DNA of 64,000 nucleotides from Streptosporangium sp. NBC_01756 (GCF_035917975.1 NZ_CP109130.1:8680001-8744000), one strand, 5' to 3'; positions 51,592 to 61,686 are shown, counted from the stretch's first letter. Notes: generated by a model from the sequence alone, not told the origin. Numbers and translations: made by a program.

Positions 51592-52968
51592 ATGACGCGA
51601 CCGGCCACCATCACGCTGAAACTCGTCAAGGGCAGGCTCACCCCCACCGAGTACGTGTTCGACGAGCGGACCACCTGCGTGCTCGGCCGCGCCGAAGACT
51701 GCGCGCCGCGGCTGCCGAACGACGACGACCACCGCACCGTCTCCCGGCATCACTGCCTGCTCGACATCAACCCGCCCGATGCGCGCATCCGCGACTTCGG
51801 CAGCCTCAACGGAACCTACGTCAACGACGAAAAGATCGGCCAGCGCGCGGCACACCAGACACCCGAGGAGGCCGCGGCGCTGTCGTTCCCGGAGCACGAC
51901 CTGGCCGACGGTGACGAGATCCGGATCGGCAAGACGGTCTTCCGGGTCGGTGTCCAGCCCGCCGCGGGCGGGGTGAAGCGCACCCTGGTGCTGGCCCGGT
52001 GCAAGGTCTGCGACCGGGAAGTGGGCAGCGAGCTCGGCGCTCGGACCGGTGAGTACGTCTGCGCCGCCTGCCAGGCCAGACCGGCCGCGGTGGCCGAAAT
52101 GCTGCTGAACCTCGCGCACGGCGGGCGCCGCGACCTCGCCCCCATCGCCGGGTACACGATCCTGCGCGAACTCGGCCGCGGCGGGATGGGCGCGGTGTTC
52201 CTCGCCCGCCATGAGACCACCGGCGAAGAGGTGGCGCTGAAGGTGATGCTGCCGAAGGTGGCGGCCGGCGCCGAAGCCCGCGGCCGCTTTCTGCGCGAAG
52301 TGGAACTCACCCGGGCACTGCGCCACCCGAACGTCGCCGCTCTGTACGACGCCGGATCCGCCGACGGCACGTTCTACTTCACCACGGAGTTCTGCGCGGG
52401 AGGCAGTCTCGACCAACTCCTGAACCGCAGGGGTGGGCGGCTCCCGGCCGCGGAGGCCGTCCGCCTCGCGCTGCAGGCGCTGGAAGGCGTGGGACACGCG
52501 CACGAGCAGGGCGTCGTCCACCGCGATCTCAGTCCCCAGAACATCCTGCTGAGCGAGGCAGCCGACGGCTCACCGGTGGCGAAGGTGGGCGACTTCGGCC
52601 TCGCCAAGGCCTTCGACCAGGCCGGCCTGAGCGGCCTGACCCGGACCGGCACGGCCGCGGGCAAGCCCTGGTACATGCCCCGCCAGCAGGTCGTCAACTT
52701 CCGCAACGCCACGCCCGCGGTCGACGTCTGGGCCCTCGCCGCCTGTCTCTACCACGCTCTGACCGCCCGGTGCCCAAGGGATTTCCCGGCCGGAAGGGAC
52801 CCCTGGCAGATCGTCCTGCAGTCACAGCCGGTACCGATCCGCCGCCGGGACCCGGGCGTCCCGAAAGCACTGGCCGCCGTCATCGACAAAGCACTCCAGG
52901 AGAAGCCCGTGATCGGCTACCAGAGCACGGCGGAACTCCACGACGCACTCCGCACCTTGGCTCCGTGA
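51592..52968 (+). CDS. FHA-zinc ribbon-Ser/Thr kinase protein
   Basis: The 458-residue protein has, in order: an FHA domain (about 5-125, TCVLGRAEDC, TVSRHHCLLDI, DFGSLNGTYVN) that binds phosphothreonine; a zinc ribbon with CKVCDRE and CAACQ (about 139-163); and a complete kinase domain (about 185-450: LGRGGMGAVFLA, VALKVM, VVHRDLSPQNILL, VGDFGLAKAF, KPWYMPRQQ). The activation segment and HRD motif are intact, unlike the HQD of its upstream neighbour. GAGGAG precedes the ATG. It lies 103 nt behind the WD40 kinase on the same strand; the FHA domain may dock on that autophosphorylated kinase. Confidence 0.93.
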   Translation: MTRPATITLKLVKGRLTPTEYVFDERTTCVLGRAEDCAPRLPNDDDHRTVSRHHCLLDINPPDARIRDFGSLNGTYVNDEKIGQRAAHQTPEEAAALSFPEHDLADGDEIRIGKTVFRVGVQPAAGGVKRTLVLARCKVCDREVGSELGARTGEYVCAACQARPAAVAEMLLNLAHGGRRDLAPIAGYTILRELGRGGMGAVFLARHETTGEEVALKVMLPKVAAGAEARGRFLREVELTRALRHPNVAALYDAGSADGTFYFTTEFCAGGSLDQLLNRRGGRLPAAEAVRLALQALEGVGHAHEQGVVHRDLSPQNILLSEAADGSPVAKVGDFGLAKAFDQAGLSGLTRTGTAAGKPWYMPRQQVVNFRNATPAVDVWALAACLYHALTARCPRDFPAGRDPWQIVLQSQPVPIRRRDPGVPKALAAVIDKALQEKPVIGYQSTAELHDALRTLAP

Positions 52969-53390
52969 CCGCGCATCGCTCGCGCATGCCAGGGTGCCGG
53001 CAGCATCTGCCGCGCTTCCAAAGGTATGCAGGTCGGGAGTCCTGCTGAGGTTCGCCCTGGAAGACCTTTCACCGAAGCTCCGACCAGAATCTCCATTGCC
53101 TGCCGATGCCGGCCGCCTCCCACCGGACACCGATCCGAGCGTCATCGAGGGAGAGGTTCAGGCCGCCCGTCCACACAGGAATTGATCTTCCTCCGAGAAC
53201 GGGGATCCCCCACGTTTGTGCGAGGGCCTGAGCAGGACGGGCCGGTCGTTTCGTCGGGCACGGCTGAGCGGGAGCGCGCTCGCGTCGATGTCAGCCTCGG
53301 TGGAGCCGAAGAAATCGATCGTTTTGAAACGCTTTGCGCTGACCGATCCAAGTAGGGAGGTAAGGACGGACAACGAAGGGAGCAAGGCGA
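52969..53390. other. Gap with a small TetR-like fragment
   Basis: No intact gene. Around 53103-53140 the plus strand encodes DAGRLPPDTDPSVIEG, which closely matches DAGHLPPDTDPSVIQD in the TetR protein at 62662-63261 at both protein and DNA level. It is a scrap of a related TetR gene. Confidence 0.5.
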
Positions 53391-53735
53391 GTGCGCCTCG
53401 ATGAAGATCCGGTGGCTTTGGGGGCCGTCTACCGCCGCCACGTCGATGCCGTCATGAGGTTCGTGGCACGGCGGGTGAGCGATCCTCATCTCGCCGCGGA
53501 CCTGACCGCTGACATCTTCCTGGCGGTGGCGGACTCGGCGCATACCTCCAGCCGCGGCAGTGAGGTCGCACGGCTGTTCGGCATCGCGAGCAACGCGGTG
53601 CCGGGCCACCGTCGCCGGTCGGCGCGTGAGACGCAGGCGACCAGCCGCGTCGGCGGCCGGCGGTTGACGGACGAGGAGGATCTTCTCCGGATGCAAGAGC
53701 GGATCGGCGCATCGACCATGCTTACGAGGCGGTGA
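53391..53735 (+). pseudogene. ECF sigma factor truncated after region 2
   Basis: The start fits an ECF factor: LGAVYRRHVDAVMRFVARRVSDPHLAADLTADIFLAVADSA, then LFGIASNAVPGHRRRSARE, DEEDLLRMQERI. After about 108 residues it stops; sigma region 4, which binds the -35 element, is missing. The break joins directly to the remains of a MacB-like permease, with the two frames overlapping by 4 nt. Region 2 alone cannot give normal promoter recognition, so it is presumably inactive. Confidence 0.75.
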
Positions 53736-54153
53736 CCGGCGGCATCACTGTACAGGCGGCCGGCGCCGACCTGCTGGCCACGCTGGAGAGTGCCGGGGCC
53801 AAGGGCACCTGGCTGAACGCTGCCACCGAGATCGAACGCTCGGCGATCATCGGGCTTTCCGCCGCCCAGGCATGCCTGGGTTTCGACGGCCACCCCACGA
53901 CCATCCACGAACGGCCGGCCGAGGAAGCGGTCAGGGCGGTGCTGCCGCGCACGGTCAACCCGGAAAATCCGCAGGAGGTAGCCGTCGGCAGGCTCTCGGA
54001 CGCGCTGGCGGCGCGGGCGACCGCAGCCCATGCCTTCACCAACCTGCTGCTCGGGCTCAGCGCGGTCACGCTGCTCGTCGGCAGCATCGCCGGCCTGTAT
54101 CCGCCATGCGCGCCGCCCGCCTGTCGCCGGCAGTCGCCCTGGCCGCCCCCTGA
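53732..54153 (+). pseudogene. MacB-like ABC permease with deletions and frameshift
   Basis: The frame contains VQAAGADLLATLESAGAKGTWLN, then EIERSAIIGLSAAQACLGFDGHPTTI, and RLSDALAARATAAHAFTNLLLGLSAVTLLVGSI: the periplasmic domain and the second membrane helix of a MacB/FtsX-type permease. After GSIAGLY it jumps to the very end of the family (AMRAARLSPAVALAAP) in another frame. About 130 residues with two helices are lost, and the N-terminal part is also missing. No partner ATPase is adjacent. Confidence 0.75.
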
Positions 54154-55419
<1,266 letters not shown>

Positions 55420-55432
55420 GAGCCCCGGTCGA

Positions 55433-56332
55433 TCACACGAGGGTGCCGATGGTGTTCCGCCTCAGGGCGTCGGCCTCGGCCAGGGCGCGGTAGACCGAGG
55501 CCAGGGAAGGGTTCTTGCCCGCGTTGACCCCGGTTTTGATCGTCAGCTTCCTGGCGATGTCGGGAACCGGCACGCCCTTGTCGCGCAACGCCAGGGCGAA
55601 GGCGAGCATGTCCTCGTCGAAGACCTTTGGCCGGCCGCTGTGGTTGCCCTTGGCCACCGCGGCCTGGTGGCCTCCAGGGTCTTCTCCCGGATGTAGTTGC
55701 GATCCAGCTGAGCGCCGACGGCCAAGATGGCGAACAGCATCGAGCCCATCCCGTTGGGGTCGTAGACGCCGACCAGCGGCCCGGCCAGCAGTTCCAGCTG
55801 AATCCCCGCCGCCTGCAACATGGCGGCCAGCATCATCAGCTCGGCGGCGTTGCGCGCCAGCCGCTTCATCTCGTGCACGACCAGGATCACCGCCTGCTCC
55901 GGAGCGGCGCCCTTGATGTCGGTACACAGCTTCACGGCGGTCTCGAACTCCGGCCGGACCTTGATCCGGGTGGAGATCTTCTCGGAGAAGATCCGGCTGT
56001 AGCCCGCCTGCTCCAGGGCCTCGATCTGGCTGGCCAGCTCCTGCTGGGCGGTGGAGCAGCGCGCGTAGCCGATCCGGATCGCTTGGCCGCCGGCCTCGGC
56101 GACGGCGGCTGCCACCGGCGGGCCTTGGGTCCACGGCCTGCCGGGCAGCCGGTCGGCCGGGACGGCGACCTCCAGCACCTCGCGCAACGCCGGGACCAGA
56201 ACGAACCGGGCGGTGGTATTTCGGTGCGACCTTGCCGCCTTGCGTCTGGCACGCGCTCCCAGCCGGAGCGGCGCATCGGGGGCAGGCGTGCCGCTCGACC
56301 GTGCTCGCCACCGACTGCGGCGTCATCTCCAT
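55433..56332 (-). pseudogene. Serine recombinase with two compensating frameshifts
   Basis: Read through two frameshifts this is a full-length (about 300 residue) resolvase/invertase. It has an N-terminal Cys motif (ERHACPRCAAPAGSACQ), the catalytic domain (IGYARCSTAQQELASQIEAL, ISTRIKVRPEF, VHEMKRLARNAAELM, GMGSMLFAILAVGAQLDRNYIREKTLE) and a C-terminal HTH (VPDIARKLTIKTG, NPSLASVYRALAEA). Frameshifts lie near 56222 (after KYH) and 55668 (after TLEA, one base missing), and the frame is restored between them. Everything else, including the catalytic Ser, is intact, so decay is recent or these are sequencing errors. Confidence 0.8.
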
Positions 56333-56651
56333 GGCCCCCGGCTCAGGTCGCCGTCACCAGGGGAAGAGTAACTCTGCGTGATCACTTGCCAGTGTCGATA
56401 TACCTTCGTCTGTCGACACTCCACCAGGAAACTACGAGGTCGCAGGTGGTGAGCGTCGAAAACTCGTGCCGAGAATCAACGTCGGTAAACGGGTCGGTGA
56501 GCGGATTCCGATAGGCATCGGCGCGCTGCCCTGACCTGGGGATACACCCCTACTTTGCGGCCTATGACACCGACCCGAGCGGAGGGCCTATCTGGGGTCC
56601 CGGTAGCAATGAAGAAATTTCCAACACCGTGCCTCGTTCGCGCGGTGCGGG
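56333..56651. other. Gap upstream of the serine recombinase
   Basis: It would contain the promoter and res site of the recombinase relic. An imperfect palindrome with GTGTCGA and TCGACAC arms lies at about 56392-56420 and could be a recombinase binding site. No gene is convincing. Confidence 0.35.
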
Positions 56652-58028
56652 TCAGCCCACAGTGACGGTGACCGGGCCTTGCAGGACGGTGTAGCCGTCG
56701 TTGTGGCAGTACCAGGCCGTGTAGGTCCCCGGGCCGGGTACTGCCCCGGTGGACAGGGTGATGAGGCCGCTGGCGCCGGATGCGTACTTCCAGACGATGG
56801 CGTCTTGATCTCCGGGCTTCGCGCCGGCAGGGTAGAGGCCGATCCAGTTCTTGGCGCTGACGGTGTCCGGCGGGGTGGAGTACTCCAGGGTGAAGTCTGT
56901 TCCTTTGGCGAGGGTGGATGTGGAGCTGGTGAGCGAGTTCGTGGGAACCATGACGTGCGGGTAGGCATCGTCGATGGAATTTTGATCGGTCATGGTTTCC
57001 CACTCCAAGACCTTAGAGCCGTCGGTGCGGTGCAGGACGTAGCGGTCGCAGCGATACCACACCGCCTCGGCGATGCGTTTGCCGTCGGCAAGGTATTCGC
57101 GCTCCACCTTGTCCGTGCGGCGGTGCTCCTCCACGGTCGTCTTGGAGACCATGACGCGTAGCTCGTTACTGATGGTGACGCTCATGGAGGAGGTGAACCC
57201 GTCGACTTCCATGCCGGACTCGCGGGTCATCGAGATGGTTGTGGTGTTTTCCACCTCTAATGAGTTGGTGGTGGTCATGCCGACGACGACTTCCGTTGAC
57301 TTGAGGTCGCGGCGCGTACCGCTGTGCTCGTAGTAGAACACCCGCTTGTAAAAACCGTATCGCTTGAGCAGGTAGTAAGGACTGGTCTGGGCCTGCCGGG
57401 TTTTATCCAGCGACGGGTCGGAAATCAGCGGAGCGGGCAGGATGGTCTGCCCGATCAGCACCTCACTGGTGATGTCCTGGGCCGTGGGCGCGTAGCCGGT
57501 GAGCCGGAAGATGGTGCCTGGCTGGTTGCCGGTCGCTCCGATCTTGGCGTTGGCAATCAGGGGATAGGTGTCGGCCTGCTCCAGCGCCCATAATTGCGAA
57601 TCGGCGTATTGTCCGTCCTCGGGGTACCAGGTGTTGATGCGATCTTCGTTGGTGTTGAAGTTATTGGGGGTCAGGAGCAGCCCGCCGTTTTTGTTGGTGA
57701 TGGTGTAGTAGCCGTTCCCGGCAGGGGTGATTTTCCAGATTTGGCTGTTGCGTACCCGCTGGTCCTCAGTGTTTTGCAGGGGAAACAGGTTCACCCGTGT
57801 GTTGCTGCTGGAGTAGTCGTTGGGGGTGAGGAGGTTGCCTCCCAGCTTCTGGAAGATCAGGTAATCCTCATTGTCCAGACCCAACAGGTGCCAGATTTGG
57901 GAGAGCCGCGCGTTACCCGCGGTCTCGGCCTTCCACTGGGTGGCGAAGCTGTCGGGGGAGAAATCGCAGCTGGTCAAATACAGACCGCTGCGCTTGTTCT
58001 TGAGCCGGTAGCTGTAACCGACCTCCAT
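56652..58028 (-). CDS. Ricin-B-lectin protein with possible pore-forming region
   Basis: The 458-residue protein has no signal peptide. Residues 1-155 form one complete ricin-type beta-trefoil with three QxW repeats (SQIWH at 44, SQIWK at 96, SQLWA at 145). Residues about 215-345 are an unrecognised region rich in alternating Ser/Thr and hydrophobic residues (STEVVVGMTTTNSLEVENTT, TSSMSVTISNELRVMVSKTT), the pattern of a membrane-inserting beta-hairpin in aerolysin-like toxins. Residues about 365-458 form a beta-sandwich (NWIGLYPAGAKPGDQ, WKYASGASG, CHNDGYTVL) also seen in actinomycete phosphatases. GGAGG precedes the ATG. The gene is visibly lower in GC than its neighbours, which suggests transfer. 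Lectin binding is well supported; pore formation is inference. Confidence 0.8.
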   Translation of the reverse strand: MEVGYSYRLKNKRSGLYLTSCDFSPDSFATQWKAETAGNARLSQIWHLLGLDNEDYLIFQKLGGNLLTPNDYSSSNTRVNLFPLQNTEDQRVRNSQIWKITPAGNGYYTITNKNGGLLLTPNNFNTNEDRINTWYPEDGQYADSQLWALEQADTYPLIANAKIGATGNQPGTIFRLTGYAPTAQDITSEVLIGQTILPAPLISDPSLDKTRQAQTSPYYLLKRYGFYKRVFYYEHSGTRRDLKSTEVVVGMTTTNSLEVENTTTISMTRESGMEVDGFTSSMSVTISNELRVMVSKTTVEEHRRTDKVEREYLADGKRIAEAVWYRCDRYVLHRTDGSKVLEWETMTDQNSIDDAYPHVMVPTNSLTSSTSTLAKGTDFTLEYSTPPDTVSAKNWIGLYPAGAKPGDQDAIVWKYASGASGLITLSTGAVPGPGTYTAWYCHNDGYTVLQGPVTVTVG

Positions 58029-58057
58029 GATGGGGCCCTCCTCTGTTCTAAGCGGGA

Positions 58058-58243
58058 TTATCTTGTCTTGTGGGACCTTTCCGGCCGTTTGATGCGTGAA
58101 CCTTCTAGATCGTGTTCTTCGGCAACGGACCCGTCAATGTCCGGATGTGGCCACTCATGCGGCTCATCCCGCGAGTAGAAAATCTTGCCTTTGGCTAAGT
58201 GCTTATGCTTGTCTAGATGTCCGAACACGGTGAAGATCACCAA
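58058..58243 (-). CDS. Possible small protein upstream of the lectin gene
   Basis: A 61-codon frame reads MVIFTVFGHLDKHKHLAKGK, with a charged middle (YSRDEPHEWPHPDIDGS) and a basic end. It ends 29 nt before the lectin/toxin-like gene on the same strand and shares its lower GC. No family is recognised. It may be a small partner or the 3' remnant of another gene; the start codon is uncertain. Confidence 0.35.
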   Translation of the reverse strand: MVIFTVFGHLDKHKHLAKGKIFYSRDEPHEWPHPDIDGSVAEEHDLEGSRIKRPERSHKTR

Positions 58244-58497
58244 CGGTGACAGGGATGCGGCTAATCGAGCGAATGGTTCCCCATCAAAATCATTTGATGG
58301 GTTTCAAGACAAGCACTTACGTACCTACACGCGCATGTGTAGGGGTCTTCTAAAACTCCAGAAATTCCCGCGCATCCCCGCCTGCTGCCCGTCCCGGTCC
58401 AGGGCCCGGATCAGCCGTCAGCGCTGCCTGCGGTCAAGTCCCGCGGCCGCAGCCGGGGCCGGCTTCCGTGAATGACTTGACCGCAGGCAAGCGATGG
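58244..58497. other. Gap with a 16-bp inverted repeat
   Basis: No gene. TGCCTGCGGTCAAGTC (58425-58440) and GACTTGACCGCAGGCA (58474-58489) are perfect reverse complements 33 nt apart, immediately left of the IS5-type element. It may be a terminator for genes once to the left or right, or an end of an older element. Confidence 0.5.
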
Positions 58498-58563
58498 CTA
58501 ATAGCTCCTAACAGAATGATCCCTGTTGTGGTTTGATCTCTCGCTGTAACGACAGCGGGAGGG

Positions 58564-58983
58564 GTGAGCCGGTTGGCGCGGCTGAAGCCGTGGGAGGTCA
58601 GCGACGAACTATGGGCGATCATCGAGCCGTTGTTGCCCAGACATCAGCGGCGGGCCCGCTGGCCAGGGCGAAAGCGCCTGGATGACCGCCTGGCCCTGCA
58701 GGGCATCCTGTTCGTGCTGCACACCGGCATCTCCTGGGAGCACCTGCCGCAGGAACTGGGGTACGGCTCGGGCATGACCTGCTGGCGGCGGCTGAACGAG
58801 TGGCACAAGGCCGAGGTCTGGCAGCGCCTGCACGAGGTGCTCCTGGCCAGGCTCCGGGCCGCGGACGCGATCGACTTCTCCCGGGCCGCGGTGGACTCCT
58901 CCCACGTCAGAGCCCTAAAAGGGGGGCGCAGATCGGCCCGAGCCCGGTTGACCGGGGACGATCCGGCAGCAAGCACCACCTGA
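58564..58983 (+). CDS. IS5-type transposase, first frame
   Basis: The 139-residue frame encodes the N-terminal DUF4096-like domain (LKPWEVSDELWAIIEPLLPRHQRRA...GYGSGMTCWRRLNEWHKAEVW) and the first catalytic Asp in AAVDSSHVRALKGG. Past AAAAGGGGGGC (near 58917-58927) the frame loses homology, and the continuation is in the -1 frame of the second ORF. Confidence 0.85.
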   Translation: MSRLARLKPWEVSDELWAIIEPLLPRHQRRARWPGRKRLDDRLALQGILFVLHTGISWEHLPQELGYGSGMTCWRRLNEWHKAEVWQRLHEVLLARLRAADAIDFSRAAVDSSHVRALKGGRRSARARLTGDDPAASTT

Positions 58984-59387
58984 TCGTCGACGCCACCGGC
59001 ATCCCGCTCGCGGTGATCCTGACCGGCGGCAACCGCAACGACGTCACCCAGCTCATCCCGCTGTTGCAGGCCGTTCCGCCGGTGCGTGGCAAGCGCGGCC
59101 GGCCCCGCAGGCGTCCTGACATCGTCCTGGCCGATCGCGGCTACGACCACGACAAGTACCGCAAGCAGGTCCGCGACCTCGGCATTCGCCCGCTGATCGC
59201 TCGACGCGGCACCGAGAACGGCTCTGGCCTGGGCAAACACCGCTGGGTCGTCGAGCAGGCCTTCGCCCTGCTGCATCACTTCCGCCGCCTGCGCATCCGC
59301 TGGGAAGTCCGCGACGACATCCACGAAGCCTTCCTCAGCCTGGGCTGCGCCCTGATCTGCTGGCGCCGCCTCAGCTCATTGCGTTAG
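58800..59387 (+). CDS. IS5-type transposase, second frame
   Basis: Homology starts at about 58930 with IGPSPVDRGRSGSKHHLIVDATG and contains the second catalytic Asp in ADRGYDHDKYR and the C-terminal KHRWVVEQAFALLHHFRRLRIRWE with the catalytic Glu. The open frame upstream to 58800 is shadow. It is expressed by -1 frameshifting from the first frame. Confidence 0.85.
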   Translation: MAQGRGLAAPARGAPGQAPGRGRDRLLPGRGGLLPRQSPKRGAQIGPSPVDRGRSGSKHHLIVDATGIPLAVILTGGNRNDVTQLIPLLQAVPPVRGKRGRPRRRPDIVLADRGYDHDKYRKQVRDLGIRPLIARRGTENGSGLGKHRWVVEQAFALLHHFRRLRIRWEVRDDIHEAFLSLGCALICWRRLSSLR

Positions 59388-59397
59388 GAGTTCTTAG

Positions 59398-59654
59398 ACC
59401 CCCGCGCCCGGGTGAGGGCGCGACGGATGAACGAGAGCAAGAGCAAGAGGGCTATTACGACCCCGACTAGCAGGGGTGCCACCGGAATACGGCAGATTCG
59501 GGCCGCCGAACCTCTGAACTGCGACGTTGGAAGCCCAGCGGCCCGTCGTCCGGAAACGTCTACCTTTCTGGACACCGTAGCGAGCTGGGGGAACACCGTC
59601 CAGGAACCTCTGTCCAGAAAGTCGGTGCGAAGGCATGGCGGCCGGGGTGCGCCG
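59398..59654. other. Gap
   Basis: No convincing gene. Around 59430-59510 the minus strand encodes a hydrophobic stretch (LVGVVIALLLLLSFIRR) that could be a membrane-segment scrap, but no start or family supports it. Confidence 0.3.
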
Positions 59655-61244
59655 TCACGGGGCAAACAGGACGCGGGATTCCAGATCGAGGTGGGTGGTG
59701 GGAGCGGCGGCCGGTGGGGTGAGGTTGAGGATCCAGTTGCCGAACCGGCGGATGACGTGGGTGATGTAGGGCGAGATGGTGGCCAGGTCATCGGGATCGA
59801 CGGGGCGGCCTTCGGCGGCGATGGCGTTGGCGGCGTCGGTGATGTCGCAGGCGGTGGAGTAGATCACGCAGTTGGCCAACAGCTCATGAACTTGATGATC
59901 TTCTCTTGATAGTCGGGGTCGTTGTGGCCGATGAGCTTGCCGCCGAACATGAGCCAGTCGGCGAAACCGTGGAAGGCCTCGTTGCGGTTGGTGACCTGGG
60001 TGATCTGCTCGCGCAGGTCGGGGTCGGACAGGTAGCGCAGCAGCGTGATCGTGCGTACCGTGCGGCCGAGTTCGCGAAAGGCCCGGTAGAGGCGGTTCTT
60101 GCGGGAGTGGTTGCCCAGGCGCCGCAGCAGGTCGAATCCCAGGAGGGCGGCGAGACCGAAGACGGGCAGCGACTGGCCTTGGGTGTCGGCGTGGATGGTG
60201 TCGGGCTGGATCTCCGAGGCGTTCTTCAGCAGGCCCTCGATGATGTAGACCGCCTCCCACACCCCGCAGGGGATGAAGTGGGAGAACAGGGCGACGTAGG
60301 TGTTGGAGATGTGCCGGTAGGCCAGGCCGCCGTAGCCGCCGTAGCGGATGTGGGACTCGGCGAGCAGGTTGTTCTCCCACGTCTCGACCTGGGAGCCGTC
60401 GGCGGCCACGGTCGTGCCGTCGCCCCACACCGAGGTGATGTCGAGCTGGTTGAACGCGTTGATCACCGTGGTGGACGCTTTGGTGACCTTCTCGCTGGTG
60501 GCGTGCTGGTTCGCGCCCCGGGCGAGTTCGGCGGCGCTGACCTTGCCGCGCATGTACGCGGCAACCTGAGCCGGGCCGAGCAGAGTGCCGTAGGTGAACA
60601 CCGTCAGCACGTACCGGCCGAGCGCTTCGGAGATCTTCGGGTCGGAGCCGGACGCGGGCCCGAAGTGGTGGTGCCAGCCCAGCTGGTAGGCGGTGCGGGT
60701 GAGGATGTCCAGCAGGTCCCGCTGCGGAAGCCGGTCATGCACGGCCTCTTCCAGCTTGAGCGCCTCCTTGCTCCGCTCGGCACCTTTCCGGCGGCGCAGG
60801 ACGGGGCGCCCGCCCTCCAGAACGAGATCGGTATTGCCCGGATAGCCGACGTCCACCCCGGCGGCGGTCTCGGCCAGGAGCCTCTTGTAGTGGCCGGTCA
60901 GCCCGGCCGCCTCCGTCGGGAGGCCAGCCTCGGCGCAGAACTCCTCCACCAGCGGCGCGCACTCCTGCCAGGTCATCAGCTGGTCCTGCAGGTTGGCGTA
61001 GGAGTCTGACCCGACCACCGCGATGTCACCCGACCGCAGCTCCGCGGCGAGGTAACTTCGGGAAGTACCCCAGCCGCTGATAGGCCTTCAACCACACCAG
61101 CAAGGCCAACAGAGGCTGATCATCGTGCGCCTTACCGCGGGCCCACTCCACCTCATCAGCCGACGGAGTGAACACCTCCGCCAGCTCCCGCGCCGACACC
61201 GCACGCGTGAACCTCGGGTACGCCGTCCGGTCGATCGATGCCAC
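59655..61244 (-). pseudogene. Tn3-family transposase with large internal deletion and frameshift
   Basis: The N-terminal domain is present (ASIDRTAYPRFTRAVSAREL, then LLALLVWLKAYQRLGYFPKL; 61244 to about 61065). There it jumps, with a frame change, to the C-terminal DDE domain (LAAELRSGDIAVVGSDSYAN through SVWGDGTTVAADG, ADTQGQSLPVFGLAALLGFDL). A further frameshift lies near 59880 before the true end (ELLANCVIYSTACDITDAAN, HVIRRFGNWILNL). About 450 of some 1000 residues are missing. The Tn3 ends were not located. Confidence 0.85.
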
Positions 61245-61299
61245 CCGAACCCCCGGAAACCGCCACCAACCAGCGCGAACTCCAGGATTCTAACGACCA

Positions 61300-61686
61300 A
61301 TGATCAAGCCATGGCCTGTTTCTGCCGTATTCCGGTGGCACCCCACCTACCGCTCCCGCGTGCGCATGTTCCTGTCCTGGTTCGCCGAGCACGCCACCAC
61401 CTACTCCGCCGATCCCCTCGCCGATCGGCAGGCACGGGACTGGGCGGTGCGCGACTACCGCATGTGGCTGCTGCGCGACGGCCCGGCCAGGCGCAGCCGC
61501 GTCTACGTCAACTCCGTCCTCACCGCGCTGGACGACTTCCACGTCCGCCGGGGTCTGGGCAAGGCCGACTTGGTTCTGGTCGCTGAGATTCTTGGCCACG
61601 CCCGCCTGGAAACCACCCGCCGCTACAGCTTGCCGTCCGACAAGGACAAGGAAGACGCCCTCAAGTTGATCACGGTTGATCGCTGA
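61300..61686 (+). pseudogene. Tyrosine recombinase with catalytic domain deleted in frame
   Basis: Residues about 15-85 (TYRSRVRMFLSWFAEHATTY, AVRDYRMWLLRD, SRVYVNSVLTALDDF) are the core-binding domain. After GLGKAD the protein jumps to the last 37 residues (LVLVAEILGHARLETTRRYS...LITVDR) with the catalytic Tyr. The two Arg and His in between are gone, about 170 residues. The join is in frame, like that of the resolvase at 4153. It sits beside the Tn3 relic and may be its accessory recombinase. Confidence 0.75.

Larger units (their letters stand above)
58499..59396 (+). mobile_element. Complete IS5-type insertion sequence at a CTAG target
   Basis: Imperfect inverted ends (ATAGCTCCTAAC at 58501 and AGAACTCCTAAC read inward from 59394) bound an 894-bp element. 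TA at 58499-58500 and 59395-59396 is the 2-bp target duplication in C-TA-G, the habit of the IS427 group of IS5. It contains two overlapping frames joined by a -1 shift at a G run. It may be active. Confidence 0.8.

Noticed and set aside
47739-51737. 1332-codon open frame on the minus strand opposite the WD40 kinase
   Set aside because: It mirrors the codon bias of the kinase gene, has no recognisable domain, and the plus-strand frame encodes fourteen clear WD repeats and a kinase.
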